Shown piece after piece: positions 15,548 through 23,682 of a stretch of 35,024 bases of DNA (position 1 is its first letter; every line of letters starts with the position of its first letter). The DNA lies in NCBI GenBank assembly GCA_028824685.1, contig JAPPCZ010000064.1, positions 1 through 35,024 on the forward strand, read 5' to 3'. The stretch is from Candidatus Poribacteria bacterium (GTDB lineage Bacteria > Poribacteria > WGA-4E > WGA-3G). The notes beneath the pieces were generated by a model. That model was not told the origin of the DNA. It worked only from the letters and a program-made list of their open reading frames with translations, and searched no databases. A program made the translations under genes and the position numbers.

Positions 15548-17098
15548 TTATTTTCTTGAAAGGTAAGGAACAAGCCCTTCAAGTACTTGTGGCAAATCGT
15601 CGCAAGGCACATTTTCTAATAACTTTGTGGCGATTTTAGGATTTGGACCGGCATCTCCCTTGACAAAAACATCAACAGCATCTGTAACAATTCCGTCTAT
15701 TTTGGTTTTCTTACCAAGAAGTCCAATATCCGCAGCGGCGTGGTTGCCACATCCGTTTGGACATCCTGACCAGTGTACAGTAAGGGGTTTTGTATTGCCA
15801 AGTTTCGTCTCCAAATGTCGGATTGCTTCCATTGCACGTTCTTTTGTTTCAATTAGAGAGAAGTGGCAGTAGTCAATACCTGTGCAGCTGACCATTCCGC
15901 GCATGACTTCTGATGGATCATAGCGGAGTTCTTGTAAGAGCGGCTCAGCCGTAAACTCGCCAATTTTAGCATCCGGCACGTTAGGTACAATCAGATTCTG
16001 TCCTTGCGTTAACCGAATCTCACCAGAGCCGTATTGGTCAGCAAGTCGGGCGACTTCATAAAGTTGTGCTGTTGTCATGCGTCCCACTGGTACAACAAGT
16101 CCTACATAGTTAAGGTTTTTCTGTTTCTGTGAGAAAATGCCCGTGTGATCTGTTTTCTTTTTCCCACGCATATCTTTTCCTGCTGGTAGAAGTGTTTTGG
16201 GATAACGAGATTCTAACTCCTTACGAAACTTCTCCACTCCCCAATCAGCAATAAGAAATGCCATCCGCGACTTGTTCCTAACAGTCCGTGGTCCGTGATC
16301 TCTAAAAATCAACGTTATTTCGGCGCACAACTCCGCAGCATCTTCAGGTAAAACAAACACATCAAGATCTTCCGCAAGGGTGTAACCGCCAGAACCCATC
16401 TTCCCACCAACCGAAACATTAAAACCTTTCGCTTCTTGTCCATCTATCTCTTTCATTGCAGGGGTGAGTGCGATATCCTGAGATGCTGCGTGTGTGCAGT
16501 TATCTAAACAACCTGTAATGCCAACATTAAACTTTCGCGGAATATCGGTAAATTCCTTATTACCCACAATAATATCGGTGTACTTCTTTACGACAGGTGA
16601 AGCATCAAACAATTCATCGGGAGTCAGTCCAGCTACAGGACAACCCGTAACGCCACGGATATTGTCAAATCCTGTTTGAAGTGAATTTAAGCCGACTTCT
16701 TCAAGCTGGTTCCAGATATTTTGCACATTTTCAATCGTAAATCCACGTAGTTGAATCTGCTGACGAGTGGTGAGGTCAACAAACCCTGGCCCGTGTGCTT
16801 CACTGATTGAGGCGATGGTGCGGAATTGTGCTGAATTGCTAAAACCGCTTGAAATTCGGAGGCGCATCATAAAAGTCCCTGGTGTCTGTCGTCGGTAAAA
16901 CACGCCTACCCACTTAAGTCTGTCGCGTTTTTCTGGTGGAATCGATTCCCATCCATTTCGGACGTAATATGGAATATCATCTACAACCTCAAGCCCATTT
17001 TTTTCACGTTTGAGTGCTTCAGCAGGATGAAGTCTGGGTTTGCCCTTTTTTGAGGTGCTTGTTCGCTTCAACCTCGTTTTCTTCTCAAGTTGGTTCAT
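15548..17098 (-). CDS. nirA: Ferredoxin-nitrite reductase
   Basis: 516 residues from the ATG at 17098. It reduces nitrite to ammonium with six electrons from ferredoxin. The two nitrite/sulfite reductase half-domains are visible. The siroheme-[4Fe-4S] ligands are in CTGIDYCHFSL and HWSGCPNGCGNH in the C-terminal half. The N-terminal half has RRQTPGTFMMRLRISSG and LTTRQQIQLRGF, which contact siroheme and substrate. AAAGGAG just upstream decides this start; an ATG 33 bases further up lies before that site. Sulfite reductase is the main alternative, but the nitrate genes around it favour nitrite. A structured leader with a terminator precedes it. Confidence 0.92.
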   Translation of the reverse strand: MNQLEKKTRLKRTSTSKKGKPRLHPAEALKREKNGLEVVDDIPYYVRNGWESIPPEKRDRLKWVGVFYRRQTPGTFMMRLRISSGFSNSAQFRTIASISEAHGPGFVDLTTRQQIQLRGFTIENVQNIWNQLEEVGLNSLQTGFDNIRGVTGCPVAGLTPDELFDASPVVKKYTDIIVGNKEFTDIPRKFNVGITGCLDNCTHAASQDIALTPAMKEIDGQEAKGFNVSVGGKMGSGGYTLAEDLDVFVLPEDAAELCAEITLIFRDHGPRTVRNKSRMAFLIADWGVEKFRKELESRYPKTLLPAGKDMRGKKKTDHTGIFSQKQKNLNYVGLVVPVGRMTTAQLYEVARLADQYGSGEIRLTQGQNLIVPNVPDAKIGEFTAEPLLQELRYDPSEVMRGMVSCTGIDYCHFSLIETKERAMEAIRHLETKLGNTKPLTVHWSGCPNGCGNHAAADIGLLGKKTKIDGIVTDAVDVFVKGDAGPNPKIATKLLENVPCDDLPQVLEGLVPYLSRK

Positions 17099-17144
17099 CT
17101 TTGAATCTCCTTTCTTCTGCTTATACGTCAAAAAAAGTTAAAAC

Positions 17145-17189
17145 AAAAAAGTGCCCATCAACAAGCATAATGCTTTGCCAAATGGACAC
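17145..17189 (-). terminator. Leader terminator in front of nirA
   Basis: Read on the minus strand, GTGTCCATT (17189-17181) pairs with GATGGGCAC (17159-17151) including G-U pairs. An inner stem, CAAAGCAT with ATGCTTG, stacks above it, and six Ts follow at 17150-17145. This is a strong intrinsic terminator about 50 bases before the nirA start. Its 5' arm overlaps the second ANTAR-type hairpin, so the two folds exclude each other. Confidence 0.7.
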
Positions 17190-17222
17190 CTATGTCCGGA
17201 CCCAAACCTACATTGGTTGGGT
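17184..17222 (-). promoter_or_regulatory. Two-hairpin ANTAR target (P1 and P2) in the nirA leader
   Basis: On the minus strand, hairpin 1 has stem ACCCAACC (17222-17215) with GGTTTGGGT (17208-17200, one bulge) around the hexaloop AATGTA. After two bases, hairpin 2 has stem GGAC (17197-17194) with GTCC (17187-17184) around the hexaloop ATAGGT. Both loops have A at position 1 and G at position 4, the signature of RNA bound by ANTAR antiterminators. The ANTAR gene lies immediately upstream. Hairpin 2 is only four pairs, and the two-base linker is short. Confidence 0.65.
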
Positions 17223-17230
17223 GTTTTTTT

Positions 17231-17259
17231 ATTTTATTTTACTTAGTAGTATCGTTCAA
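17231..17259 (-). promoter_or_regulatory. Probable nirA promoter
   Basis: On the minus strand, TTGAAC (17259-17254) is a -35-like box, followed by exactly 17 bases and TAAAAT (17236-17231) as a -10-like box. Transcription would begin a few bases before the first ANTAR-type hairpin. The -35 box lies inside a perfect palindrome. The region is A/T-rich, so chance matches are possible. Confidence 0.5.
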
Positions 17260-17272
17260 CGTTGAACGATAC
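17249..17272. promoter_or_regulatory. 24-bp perfect palindrome, candidate operator
   Basis: GTATCGTTCAAC at 17249-17260 is followed directly by its exact reverse complement at 17261-17272. It covers the -35 box of the proposed nirA promoter, so a dimeric repressor or activator could act here. As a hairpin it would also be strong, but no T-run follows on either strand. Confidence 0.55.
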
Positions 17273-17312
17273 ACTTATATCTTAATTTAAAAAATATCGC
17301 GATTAGGCTTTT

Positions 17313-17915
17313 TTATACCTTGTTTGTCAATACTTCTGCAATTGAGAGAACATCTTGTGCAATTTCTGCGAGGCGTTTTCTACGATCCATCGCCATTTTT
17401 CGTAAAGTTTGATAAGCTTCTGCTTCAGTTGTGCCACGTTGTTGGGCAACGATTTCCTTTGCTCGTTCGATTATTTTGCGTTCAGCAAGGCTTGTTTTCG
17501 TTTTTTCAAGTTCTTGCTGCAAGGCTTGAAATTTTCCAAAACGTGCAACAGCTGCCTTAATAATTGTCTCGATCCGTTCCTTACTAAGTTTACCCACAAC
17601 ATACGCGGAAACACCAGCCAATGTAGCGTTTTGAATTGTCTCAGAACGCTCGTCCTGCGCAAACATTACAATCGGACACGGATGATTTTGATTAATTGAT
17701 GCAACAGTCTCTAAAGTTTCATCACAAGGCGAGTCCGCGCCAATCAGAATGATGTCCGGATTAGTCTGTTCAACTTGCTGCAGCAAAGTTTGATTGAGCG
17801 GGACGTGTGCTACAACGTTATATCTGCTTGCATCAAAGACTTGGTCTAACTGCTTTATCCGTTTTAAATCGTCATCAACGATTAAAACATTCTGTGTTTT
17901 AGCGACTGCTTCCAT
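17313..17915 (-). CDS. ANTAR-domain response regulator (NasT-like antiterminator)
   Basis: 200 residues from the ATG at 17915. A receiver domain (about 8-122) begins NVLIVDDD. A coiled linker follows, then a C-terminal ANTAR RNA-binding domain (about 145-195) with ERAKEIVAQQRGTTEAEAYQTLRKMAMDRR. Such proteins bind paired hexaloop hairpins and prevent termination; NasT and NasR do this for nitrate genes. The usual phosphoacceptor Asp is replaced by Gly59 in ILIGADSP, while the acidic pair Asp14-Asp15 remains. An upstream ATG at 18038 would add a hydrophobic stretch of 41 residues and is unlikely. The gene lies upstream of nirA and its leader. No NasS-type nitrate sensor is in the window. Confidence 0.87.
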   Translation of the reverse strand: MEAVAKTQNVLIVDDDLKRIKQLDQVFDASRYNVVAHVPLNQTLLQQVEQTNPDIILIGADSPCDETLETVASINQNHPCPIVMFAQDERSETIQNATLAGVSAYVVGKLSKERIETIIKAAVARFGKFQALQQELEKTKTSLAERKIIERAKEIVAQQRGTTEAEAYQTLRKMAMDRRKRLAEIAQDVLSIAEVLTNKV

Positions 17916-18184
17916 TCTGTTGAATTTTAACCTTTCTAATTCCCAATACAATGTGCATATAAAACACATAATTAAGGACCACACAAAACTTATAGCAAAA
18001 TTAGTGCCAAGTACGTAGAAGTAGTTAAAAACAAGCATTCTCTATGATTTTAAAGATTAACAACAAGCATTGAATTAAAAGTTGCTTATTTTTTCAGCAG
18101 TAAAATCTTATTTTTTTAGCAATAGGGATTTTTTAAGAGTTGAGAATATGATGACGGATAATTAGGTGTTGCCATCTACTGGTA

Positions 18185-18205
18185 GGCGCGCTTTCTAAGC
18201 GCGCC
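18185..18205. repeat. GGCGCGC hairpin repeat
   Basis: GGCGCGC (18185-18191) and GCGCGCC (18199-18205) form a perfect 7-bp G/C stem with a TTTCTAA loop. It sits in the 366-base space between the ANTAR gene start and the SDR gene stop. The rest of that space holds T-rich runs and nothing I can name. Confidence 0.6.
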
Positions 18206-18281
18206 GGGGGACGGTGTATGCTCAGAATTTGGGTGTTCATGTGTGCGTGTTGGGACGTGGACACGCTTAAGACAAAACAGA

Positions 18282-18995
18282 CTATGCCCTACCGTAAACA
18301 GGTATAGCAGCACCGTTGATTATAGTTGCATCCTCCGAAGTAAGGAAGTAGATAACCTTTGCAACATCGTCTGTACCTACCCAACGACTATGGTCTTCGT
18401 CCGGCATCGCTTCACGATTAGCAGGGGTGTCCATGATACTCGGCATGATAGCGTTGACGTTGATACCAGAATCCATTACCTCTGCGGCTAAAGATTCTGT
18501 CAAGGTACGCACTCCTCCCTTTGAAACGCAGTAAGCACTCAATCCAGCCTCACCTTTTAGTCCTGCGCGAGCGGACACGTTCACAATCTTGCCATAACCC
18601 CGTTCCGTCATGTGCGGAATCACCGTCTTGCAACAGAGGAAAACAGATTTGAGGTTGAGATTCATCATGAAATCCCATCGGTCCGTTTCAAGTTCTGCAG
18701 TTGGAATTCCACCGACAAACCCACCAACGATGTTTACCAAAATATCCAGATGACCGAATTGTGTAATGAAGGTTTGTATAGTTTTCTGAACCTCTGCCTC
18801 CTCAGTAACATTTGCAAACAGGAAAGTAACTTTTTCACTGAGTTCAGGATTATGCTGTTTGAAACGTTCAACTTCATTATCAAACAGATACGTGACAGCG
18901 ACGGTGTCGCCTTGTGCAAGATAGGCTTTAGTTACGGCACTGCCTAATATCCCTGTGCCGCCTGTGATAAGGACATTTCGATTCTGTTTTGTCAT
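18282..18995 (-). CDS. Short-chain dehydrogenase/reductase (SDR)
   Basis: 237 residues, typical classical SDR size. The cofactor motif is TGGTGILG near residue 12. NVTEE marks the adenine-binding region, and NIVGG replaces the usual NNAG. Ser in VNVSARAG and Tyr-x-x-x-Lys in YCVSK form the catalytic set. It probably oxidises or reduces an alcohol/ketone with NAD(P)H, resembling 3-oxoacyl-ACP reductases; the substrate is unknown. AGGAGCACTTTAA precedes the ATG. It follows the Rpn-like gene by only 11 bases on the same strand, so they may be co-transcribed. Confidence 0.88.
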   Translation of the reverse strand: MTKQNRNVLITGGTGILGSAVTKAYLAQGDTVAVTYLFDNEVERFKQHNPELSEKVTFLFANVTEEAEVQKTIQTFITQFGHLDILVNIVGGFVGGIPTAELETDRWDFMMNLNLKSVFLCCKTVIPHMTERGYGKIVNVSARAGLKGEAGLSAYCVSKGGVRTLTESLAAEVMDSGINVNAIMPSIMDTPANREAMPDEDHSRWVGTDDVAKVIYFLTSEDATIINGAAIPVYGRA

Positions 18996-19006
18996 TTAAA
19001 GTGCTC

Positions 19007-19939
19007 CTAACTCTCTATCGTTTGTTTAAATTCCTCAAGACTGTTTGCCCGCGCTGCCTCGCGAAGTAATTGTTTGAGGTATTGCAGCTCTTCAATTTTC
19101 TCCAGTTCAGGTTTTAAGGTCTGAACGTCTTTGGGTTGAAATTGTTCTTCAAGCACTTCAAGTATAGCATCAATAGTGCCTTTTCGCATACCTTGTTCAA
19201 TACCTTGTTCAATACCTTGTTGTGTAAAGTGTTGAATAACAGACGATTCTTGCATGGTTTCCTCCAAAATAATACCACGAATAGTTTCGTAGTCTAATAT
19301 TATTCCACCCAGAATACCAAGGTTGGTAAGATAATCCGCTTGGTTTGACTCGTCTTGAGTCACGGACTTAGCAACCAGAACACATTGCCGTAACCACTCC
19401 TCTGAATTCACATCTTCTGGAGGTTTCATAAGCGGTGCGAATGGAATTAATCCTTTTAGTTTAACATCCAGTATGGTTTGTCCTTCTAATTCATATAGTC
19501 TAATCACCTTGTATTGGATTAGAATATTATATCCGGGCATCTCTTGAACGTATTGTCCTGGGTCATTACAACCCGCATCGGGATGCAGATATATAACATG
19601 TGAATAGACCGGCATTCCGAAGTTTTCAATTCCCCTTCCTGCGTATCCCGCTATCCGATATGGCATTGGAATCTGTGTGCTGTCACGCGTCTGAATTTCA
19701 AAATGTATAACGGCATGTCTTCCGTTAACGTTCGCATGTATAAAACTATCCGCACGATTTGATTTGACAGTCGGTTGCTCAGTATCAAGAATTTGGATTA
19801 CTTGAACATCTGATACGCCAAGACCAAACCGAATCCAATCTTCAGGATTTTGTTGAATAACGTTTTTTGAGACTGTGTCGTATCGCCCACCCGTTACAGA
19901 TGTTTCAGTAGGTGTAGGCTTTTCTATATTTTGTGCCAT
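19007..19939 (-). CDS. Rpn/PD-(D/E)XK nuclease-family protein
   Basis: 310 residues. The central part, VNGRHAVIHFEIQT preceded by NRADSF, resembles the PD-(D/E)XK core of the Rpn/YhgA and DUF4351-like putative transposase families: Asp in ADSF and Glu in FEIQ would be metal ligands. The IAGYAGRG and LHPDAG segments fit that fold. The C-terminal third has GIEQGIEQGMRKG, encoded by a short DNA tandem repeat, followed by a helical tail. Rpn proteins are linked to RecA-independent recombination. No inverted repeats flank it, so it is not shown to be mobile. The family often occurs in many copies per genome. Confidence 0.75.
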   Translation of the reverse strand: MAQNIEKPTPTETSVTGGRYDTVSKNVIQQNPEDWIRFGLGVSDVQVIQILDTEQPTVKSNRADSFIHANVNGRHAVIHFEIQTRDSTQIPMPYRIAGYAGRGIENFGMPVYSHVIYLHPDAGCNDPGQYVQEMPGYNILIQYKVIRLYELEGQTILDVKLKGLIPFAPLMKPPEDVNSEEWLRQCVLVAKSVTQDESNQADYLTNLGILGGIILDYETIRGIILEETMQESSVIQHFTQQGIEQGIEQGMRKGTIDAILEVLEEQFQPKDVQTLKPELEKIEELQYLKQLLREAARANSLEEFKQTIES

Positions 19940-19993
19940 ATTGACTTTTTAACAAAGACTCATATGTCTGTACGATACATTTTCCTTTTATGT

Positions 19994-20995
19994 TCATAAT
20001 ATGCCGATGCCGGGACGATCCGGTAAAATTAACTTTCCATTATCAAGTGTTACACCGGTGTAAGGGTCATTAGAAATTAACAGATTTCCGTCTAAATCTG
20101 CATAGTCCACAAGCGGAGTTAAGTGCGCTGCAGCGGTGATACCGAGAGAACTCTCTATCATACAACCGATCATTACAAGCAAACCGTGCGCGCGTGCCAC
20201 ATGTATCATCCGCAATGCTTCTAACAAACCTCCACATTTGACCAATTTGATGTTAATTCCATCTACAGCTTCTGCCAATGCGGGGATATCGCCTGCCCGT
20301 TTGACGCTTTCATCTGCGATAATCGGTAATTCTGAATTCTCACGAACAAATCTCAGTCCATTTATATCATCAGGTTTTGTGGGTTGTTCAATTAATTCAA
20401 CACCGTACTGTGCAAGTTCACGGATTTTATCTACAGCCTCTTTGGGTGTCCATGCTGTGTTTGCATCAACATATATCGGTTTATCTGTGACGTTTCGCAG
20501 TGTTCGAATTATCTCAATATCGCGTGGTGTCCCCAGCTTAACTTTGAGAATAGGATATGCTTCTGCTTGTAGTGCCTTTTCCGCCATCACTGCTGGTTCG
20601 TCAAGACCGATGGTAAACGAGGTGCATGGCGTTTTTTGTGGATTAAGTCCCCAGAGTTTGTAAAGTGGGACTCCAAGTTTTTTCCCAAGTCTGTCATGCA
20701 GTGCCATATCAATGGCGGATTTTGCAGCGTAATTAGCATCAAGCGTTGATTCAATACCCGCCATCACGTCCTGTATTTCATCAAGATTCTCATCAAGTGC
20801 TGAGGCAAGCGTTTCCACTGCAGAGGCAACCGTCTGAACAGTCTCACCATAGAACTTCGCAGGGGCAGCTTCACCGATACCACCATCAATTTCTACAAAA
20901 ATAACCTCTCGGTATGCGTCTGAAGCCCTTCGGGAAATCTTGAACGGATGATTGAGTTGCAGTTTGGTAATTTTCGAAGTGATTTTCACTTTCAT
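19994..20995 (-). CDS. Dipeptide epimerase, enolase superfamily (L-Ala-D/L-Glu type)
   Basis: 333 residues. The barrel has the catalytic Lys151-x-Lys153 (LKVKLG), metal ligands Asp177 (YVDANT), Glu203 (LIEQP) and Asp228 (IIADES), and Lys250 (INIKLVK). This arrangement matches muconate-lactonizing-like dipeptide epimerases such as L-Ala-D/L-Glu epimerase, which act in murein peptide recycling. The C-terminal MIGCMIESSLGI and DLDGNL segments also fit. Its ATG overlaps the stop of the upstream amidase gene as ATGA, so translation is coupled. That linkage to a peptidoglycan amidase supports a muropeptide substrate; other dipeptides remain possible. Confidence 0.87.
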   Translation of the reverse strand: MKVKITSKITKLQLNHPFKISRRASDAYREVIFVEIDGGIGEAAPAKFYGETVQTVASAVETLASALDENLDEIQDVMAGIESTLDANYAAKSAIDMALHDRLGKKLGVPLYKLWGLNPQKTPCTSFTIGLDEPAVMAEKALQAEAYPILKVKLGTPRDIEIIRTLRNVTDKPIYVDANTAWTPKEAVDKIRELAQYGVELIEQPTKPDDINGLRFVRENSELPIIADESVKRAGDIPALAEAVDGINIKLVKCGGLLEALRMIHVARAHGLLVMIGCMIESSLGITAAAHLTPLVDYADLDGNLLISNDPYTGVTLDNGKLILPDRPGIGIL

Positions 20996-23139
20996 TCACC
21001 TCGTGCCTGTCTCAAGTATAACATGAAACGTTCTAATTTTTTAGTATCAATTTCTGTCTCCTCTTTTAGGAAAAGCCATGCACCTATGAAAATAGCGGAG
21101 GCTTCTTGATCAGTGGTAGTATCAGGATAATCTAAAGTTTGGATTTCAAGTGTCATCGCCATCTTGTTCGTCTGTTGGATTACAGGTGTCTCTCTATCCT
21201 GCACGGTGACAATCGGTATCTCAAACAGCTTTTGATTGAATTGTTCAAGTATCCGTTTTTGAAACGTCTCTGTGCCTTGATTACCGTGGTTATGTGCACC
21301 AACAACTGAAGGCTTGCCTTTACGTTGTGGTATGTGGTTTATTTGTAGATAATATCCTTCATCTTCAATATTGTTAACATTTTCAATTCGTTTTTCTGTA
21401 GAAACCTTTTCTCCGGGTGTATGAACAACGTGAATTTTTGCACCGGCAAGTTCTAACATCTCTTTCAACTTGATAATGAGTTGGTGTGTTTTGGACGTAT
21501 TAGTTTTTGAATCAAGCACGAGAACAGTTTTTGCAAAAGCACCGTCAGCAATAGCATGAAGTTTAGCGTTGAATATAGTTGCTTTGTTCGGTTCAACGCT
21601 AATTTGATGTTTATCAGGATAAAACCCGGGTTTTGAAAAGTGAAGTGTTGTTTCAAACGATTTTTTTATTTCAGAATCGGTCTTAATGAAGTAATGTCCC
21701 TCAGTGTCTGTCGTAGTGGATAAACCAGAATTGGCATTTAATTCGACATCAGGAATAGGATTCCCTGAATTTGCATCAGAAACCTGTCCTTGTAAAATTC
21801 CATTCGTAATGTCTGCGAAGTTAATTTTTAGCGAATTGCGAGTTTGTCCATAGACTGCTTCCACTGTCGCAGTGCCAGGTTTTTCAGGAGCTTGCAAATA
21901 AAAGTGTGAAGTGCCACCTTTTGAAAGACTCTTGGTATCAACGAGAGTGCCTTTGGTGGTTTTTGCTTTGATTAGTTCATTATCTGCAATTGGCATTCCA
22001 TCAGCATCAAGGGCGGTTACAGTGATGCCAACGTAGCTTTTACCATCATAAGGGAGGGTATCTGTCCAAGCGCTTAGCTTCAGTTTAGCAGCGGGTGGTG
22101 CAACCTTAAATTGCTGCGGTTTGGGAAGACTATGATTCCCATAATAATTTACCAATTCTGTCTGGACCAAATGCATACCGTTAGACAAAGGTTCTTTGAT
22201 GTGGACAGTGATTATGTCCTTATCACGGTCGTATTTAAACGGAACGTTCACATTATCTATTTTAACCTGCATCGCGTTGGTAAAAACTTGCTGACGTTTA
22301 AGCATCCACGCGCCACGTTCGTGTAGTCCGTCCTTTACCTGAATTTTAAGTGTAGGTGTTTTGGTTTGTATATCGGATTCATGCTCAGGAGTTATCAGAA
22401 CACCTTTTGGGAACCCCGCTTCAACATATCGTGCAATGCCGAGAAAATAGCCGGACGCCTCTCTCTTGAGATAAACATCCTGCTTCAATCTTGCCTCTTC
22501 TTCTGGATTGGTGTAGAAAGAGGCTTCACATACTACTGCCGGACATTTTGTCAAACGCAAAACACCGAAACCTGATGCAACAATTAACTTATCAGAATAT
22601 AGACCTGTTGATGCGGATTTAGGTAAACGCATTGCATTTGAGACTTCATGCTGAATGTATCGCGCAAGGTTTAAACTTGGGCGGGACTCATCGGCATCAC
22701 CGTGATACCACGTTGAGGTATAATTAATCTGTGGGTTATTATCAATTCCGTTATGGTGAAGTGAGATGAAGAAATCAGCATGATTTTCGTTAGCAATTTG
22801 ACTACGATCGGCAAGGCTAATGTATGAATCATCAACGCGAGTCATGATGACGGTCGCCTCTGCTTGTTCCAACAATTTTTTTAGATAGTTGGCAACCTTT
22901 AAGTTGATTTCTGCCTCACGAAGACCTGTTGGACCGCGTTTGTAACCTGGGATGTGTCCTTGCCCACCATGTCCTGGGTCGAGGCAGATTTTAAAGCCTT
23001 TTAGGTGTCGCGCATAAGGCGGTATTTCAACCTCAACGGTATCTTGTTCTATAGATTTTTCTGGGTGTTGTCGTTCACAGGCAAGAAACAGGAATAGAAA
23101 TAAGAGAAAAAAGGTAAACAGAATAACTTGACGAGCCAT
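20992..23139 (-). CDS. N-acetylmuramoyl-L-alanine amidase, lipoprotein, multidomain
   Basis: 715 residues. The N-terminus is a lipoprotein-type signal with Cys21 after FLFLA. The Amidase_3 domain (about 50-235) has the zinc ligands His in DPGHGG, Glu in REAEINL and His in ISLHHNG, and the catalytic-region Glu in VVCEASF. It would cut the bond between N-acetylmuramic acid and the peptide stem. After it come a beta domain (about 245-340), an invasin/Big1-like Ig domain (ADGMPIADNELIKA, about 350-440) and a carboxypeptidase-regulatory-like domain (GQVSDANSGNPIPDVEL, about 445-525). The last 180 residues look like a second amidase fold without zinc ligands. It is preceded by a terminator-like hairpin. 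Confidence 0.85.
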   Translation of the reverse strand: MARQVILFTFFLLFLFLFLACERQHPEKSIEQDTVEVEIPPYARHLKGFKICLDPGHGGQGHIPGYKRGPTGLREAEINLKVANYLKKLLEQAEATVIMTRVDDSYISLADRSQIANENHADFFISLHHNGIDNNPQINYTSTWYHGDADESRPSLNLARYIQHEVSNAMRLPKSASTGLYSDKLIVASGFGVLRLTKCPAVVCEASFYTNPEEEARLKQDVYLKREASGYFLGIARYVEAGFPKGVLITPEHESDIQTKTPTLKIQVKDGLHERGAWMLKRQQVFTNAMQVKIDNVNVPFKYDRDKDIITVHIKEPLSNGMHLVQTELVNYYGNHSLPKPQQFKVAPPAAKLKLSAWTDTLPYDGKSYVGITVTALDADGMPIADNELIKAKTTKGTLVDTKSLSKGGTSHFYLQAPEKPGTATVEAVYGQTRNSLKINFADITNGILQGQVSDANSGNPIPDVELNANSGLSTTTDTEGHYFIKTDSEIKKSFETTLHFSKPGFYPDKHQISVEPNKATIFNAKLHAIADGAFAKTVLVLDSKTNTSKTHQLIIKLKEMLELAGAKIHVVHTPGEKVSTEKRIENVNNIEDEGYYLQINHIPQRKGKPSVVGAHNHGNQGTETFQKRILEQFNQKLFEIPIVTVQDRETPVIQQTNKMAMTLEIQTLDYPDTTTDQEASAIFIGAWLFLKEETEIDTKKLERFMLYLRQARGE

Positions 23140-23180
23140 TTTCTAAACCCACGTTTTATAAATTATAGTTTCCGAGGTAC

Positions 23181-23223
23181 TAAAAATGTCCGTAGCCTTA
23201 AACTTTTTCAAAACTACGGACAT
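23181..23223 (-). terminator. Hairpin terminator before the amidase gene
   Basis: On the minus strand, ATGTCCGTAG (23223-23214) pairs perfectly with CTACGGACAT (23195-23186), with an 18-base loop, followed by TTTTA at 23185-23181. It starts 15 bases after the stop of the small membrane protein gene at 23239 and would separate the flotillin block from the amidase gene. Confidence 0.6.
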
Positions 23224-23238
23224 AAGCAGGGTTAACTA

Positions 23239-23682
23239 TTACAGTCTTCGGCGTAACCCCTTAGGTCTACCAAGAATTTCGGCAAGAATGATACCTTGCC
23301 GAAATTTACCAGGAGACGGATCAATTAGAGAGGTTATAGGAACTGGTTTTTTTGGCAGCGACGTAGGAGAATCCACTGGAACCGGTGGCGGTTCAATTGG
23401 CTTAATTTCAGGAATCGGTTTCGGATAAGTTTGCTCCACTACCATTGGCATATTTGCCTCAGTACTCTCCACAGTTTGATGTGCTAATTCTGTTTCAGGA
23501 AGAAGCCCCTCAAGATTATCACTAAAGGGAGGAAGCGAATCTTTATTTTCAACCTGATTATTTGACTCCGATTTTCTCTGTCCCAACTCCTTCGCCGCTC
23601 TATTGCTTGAAATGATCACATAAATTATGAAAACCACAATTGCCAGCGGCATTATAATCCTTGACCATACAATATAATCCAT
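23239..23682 (-). CDS. Small membrane protein, paralogue B of the flotillin block
   Basis: 147 residues, not recognised. An N-terminal transmembrane segment (about 8-27, IIMPLAIVVFIIYVI) leads into an acidic, Pro-rich middle. The C-terminal 45 residues carry PPPVPVDSPTSLP and SLIDPSPGKFRQGIILAEIL, followed by a basic end, PKGLRRRL. The same C-terminal block ends the neighbouring protein at 23790-24266, so the two are tandem duplicates. The conserved tail suggests a binding or targeting motif. The gene is 107 bases after its paralogue and last in the flotillin/NfeD series before a terminator. Confidence 0.65.
   Translation of the reverse strand: MDYIVWSRIIMPLAIVVFIIYVIISSNRAAKELGQRKSESNNQVENKDSLPPFSDNLEGLLPETELAHQTVESTEANMPMVVEQTYPKPIPEIKPIEPPPVPVDSPTSLPKKPVPITSLIDPSPGKFRQGIILAEILGRPKGLRRRL

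Noticed and set aside
17916..18038. 41-residue hydrophobic N-terminal extension of the ANTAR protein, a possible membrane anchor
   Set aside because: The receiver fold begins right after the internal ATG at 17915; the extension lacks a good ribosome site and is probably noncoding.
19180..19225. Tandem CAATACCTTGTT units resembling a CRISPR-like or satellite array
   Set aside because: They encode the in-frame GIEQ repeats of the Rpn-like protein, with no spacers.
19007..19939. Complete insertion sequence around the Rpn-like gene
   Set aside because: No terminal inverted repeats or target duplications were found on either side; the gene fits tightly between its neighbours.
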